Translations under genes and position numbers: made by a program
Shown here: positions 27,266 to 29,560 of the stretch, piece after piece
Position numbering within the stretch: the first letter of the stretch is position 1
How the letters are laid out: every line of letters starts with the position of its first letter
The notes under the pieces: generated by a model
Database searches by the model: none
Told to the model about the DNA's origin: nothing
The model's input: the letters and a program-made list of their open reading frames with translations, nothing else
DNA from: Ophiothrix spiculata
Lineage: Eukaryota; Echinodermata; Ophiuroidea; Amphilepidida; Ophiotrichidae
Direction: 5' to 3' (one strand)
Assembly: GCA_000969725.1 (NCBI GenBank)
Contig: JXSR01S059446.1
DNA: 29,560 nt

Positions 27266-28227
27266 AGCGCTTCTGACCGTGCAAATGGTCATTTTAGACA
27301 TAACATGAATAGCATGAATCAAATATGATATTTTACTCACTGTGATAAATAACAATTAATATATTTACCCTATTCTGTCTGCTTCAAAAGGGAGATAATG
27401 ACACAGAATTTCTTCGTCGAAAAGTTGTCATCTGAATTTGGTACCAGTCCATTGACCAATCAGAGCACGCGACCTTTGTTTACAGTTTATCTGTGTGTTT
27501 GTGCTTTTCTCCAGTTATTAAGGAAAAAAGTACTCCGGTGGCAAAACAATCAGAAAGAAACCTGCGTTTTATTGTGTTTTAGATCAATAGGGATCATATG
27601 CAATATACTGGTAGGTTTCGTTCTCACCTGAAGTTCTATTTTCGAAAATATACGTAAATCTGATTCATGAAAAGAGTATAATCAGTAAATCATTTTTGTA
27701 CCGCGAATTTATGTCTGCTGAATTCGGAAGACTTGGAAGCTGAAGTTGATCATTGCACTGATCTTGATACTCGTGAATCATTACAACCAAGCTCAGACTA
27801 AATATGGCTGTCCATGCTTAAATAAGGGCTAATGTTTGGGATTTTGTAATGCAGACAAGAGTGTGATTTAATCTAATAAAAGTACCGACTCAGTTAGGTA
27901 TCACTATCATGTTCAAAAAATTTAGAAAATTGAAATATTGTCTTGAAAGTGGATTTAAATTAAAGGTGACAAAATTTGCAACAAAATGGTGGTTCAACCA
28001 ACTTTTTAGGTTAAGTACTTTTAGAGTTAGACCAAAAAGAAGATTTTAAAAAATTGACAAAAACATTTTTCTATACCCAGTGCCGCATAATTTCAAAACC
28101 CTACATGCTATAAGCTTAAATGAGGTGTCATTTTAAAGATGAAAGGTTAGGAAACAATACTGCAAAGTTTCACTAACATAGCATTCACATAAGGGGAGAT
28201 CCATCCAATTGAATCTTGTTGGGCAAG

Positions 28228-28270
28228 GGTGGTGGAGGAGGCGGAGCCGGAGCCGAGGAGGCGGAGCTGC
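28228..28270. repeat. GGAGGCGGAGC short tandem motif
   Basis: GGTGGAGGAGGCGGAGCC then GGAGCCGAGGAGGCGGAGCT: purine-rich, unlike the AT-rich surroundings. Confidence 0.6.
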
Positions 28271-29224
28271 CCTGTACAAAGCCTATGTAATGCTCACATT
28301 TCTAGTCATCAAATTAACTTGGCAAATTCTAACACATTGTGTTGAATTTGGTATCAAAATGACCAGTCAACTATGCTCTTCAAGTTTAAATACATGTTTT
28401 TTCGCATAATTTGGAATTCTAAAGAAACAATGTCGGCGAAATAGACATTTCCCACTATCTCCTGCACAAATTAAAGCAATTGTGCTAAATGAATTTATTG
28501 CTGTAACTTTTTAATTACCCTATCATGGTCAATGCAAGGGCTTAGCCAGCCAGCCACGCAAGGAGTGTTTTGCACACCCAGATTTGTAAATGTGCACCCA
28601 GTTTTTGCCAAATTTTCCTATGGGTCAATGTATACATATTCTGAAAGGAAATTTGATGAGGTATTCAAAAATGCATATATTTGTGTAGGGGGTTGTGTTT
28701 AAATTTTTTGATTAAAAAATGATTTAATTTGAAAGAAAATAATTGAGCACCCTGTATGCAGAAAAAAACGTACATAATATTAATACTTTTCCTATATTCT
28801 GACAGTAGATCTGTTCTTGAACCAAATTTAATATGTGAATGATTAGTAGATTTCTAATAACAGGTGAAAAATTTACATTGCAGAACTTATACTTTTTTTT
28901 GTTCAAAAAACTACTGTTTCACCCTGTATATGTTCAAGGTCACCCTCTAGATTGGCATGCAATGTGCAAAATAAGATTCCTTATATATTCAGCTTTCCAA
29001 ATATGTATACTTATCTTAGGTTCAAGTGCAGTTTCAGTGAAATATTTAAAAGGTTAAACATCAATACGTGACATATTATGAAAATTAAGGCATGTAACGC
29101 AAAAGTCGGCGATTTCATGACGCATGGCCATAATGATAATCATGACATATCATCATCCAGAATCTGTACATTTCATACCAGAGACACTTCATACCCGTTC
29201 AATATTCATACCTGAGATTCATAC

Positions 29225-29272
29225 AAGGCCATGCGTTTTGAACTGGGCCTATAAGGCCATGCGTTTTGAACT
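29225..29272. repeat. 28-bp tandem duplication
   Basis: AAGGCCATGCGTTTTGAACT at 29225 and 29253. Confidence 0.85.
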
Positions 29273-29560
29273 CGACACCCAAAAAGGGTGGTGGAGTCAC
29301 ATTTTTCACTGTGGTCGTTTAGTTTTTTTAATGAATCTTTTGAAGTATAAGAGATATGACAGTAAATTTGGTTATTGTTAGGGGGTGATAGTGTTACGCA
29401 ATCCTGTGCTCGATTTTCCTGAGAGCTTTCTATTATTTTTGAGGAGCAATGAGGTTACTGTAAATTCATCTTCATAGACAGAGTGTCTAAGTTTTTGAAG
29501 AATTTAAGTAGTCCCGTCTTTTCTTCAACAGTAAGTTGGTCAAAAGACTACGTACCATAG

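Larger units (their letters stand above)
27266..29560. other. No gene recognised
   Basis: AT-rich, short frames only. Apart from the small repeats listed, I see two same-strand CACCCTGTAT words (about 28748 and 28920), perhaps ends of decayed elements. Confidence 0.55.

Overview
The window is eukaryotic genomic DNA, AT-rich, with one recognisable gene split by introns among many short repeats. The gene lies on the minus strand and encodes the chromokinesin KIF22 (Kid, kinesin-10). I could join 13 exons with fully consistent reading phases and GT/AG borders, plus a tentative 14th. They run from an ATG at 22240 to a probable stop at 6055 and give about 607 residues. The order is N-terminal motor domain, basic region, coiled coil and C-terminal helix-hairpin-helix DNA-binding region. 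The exon-intron layout, the tRNA-derived SINEs and the many foldback MITEs suggest an invertebrate animal, perhaps a marine deuterostome such as an echinoderm or hemichordate. That assignment is inference; I cannot name the species.

Layout. 1-5934: downstream of KIF22, no gene seen, foldback and TIR elements. 5935-22240: KIF22, read right to left, with introns of about 140 bp to 2.5 kb full of MITEs, two SINEs, a LINE reverse-transcriptase remnant, a tandem segmental duplication that copies part of exon 10, and a 50-N assembly gap beside a second partial copy of exon 5. 22241-29560: upstream side, no gene recognised. It holds a region with a recurring 14-bp motif, a 165-bp repeat identical to one inside KIF22, a TIR element between 14-bp direct repeats, and a tRNA-derived SINE split in its tRNA-like head by a foldback element of about 0.9 kb.

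The main interest is the mobile-element record. One segment shows a datable order of events: tandem duplication, then a MITE in one copy (empty site in the other), then a second MITE inside the first (empty site in a sister MITE). I saw no bacterial-type operon, CRISPR array or intact transposase. The repeat families are described from structure only, since no database search was possible.
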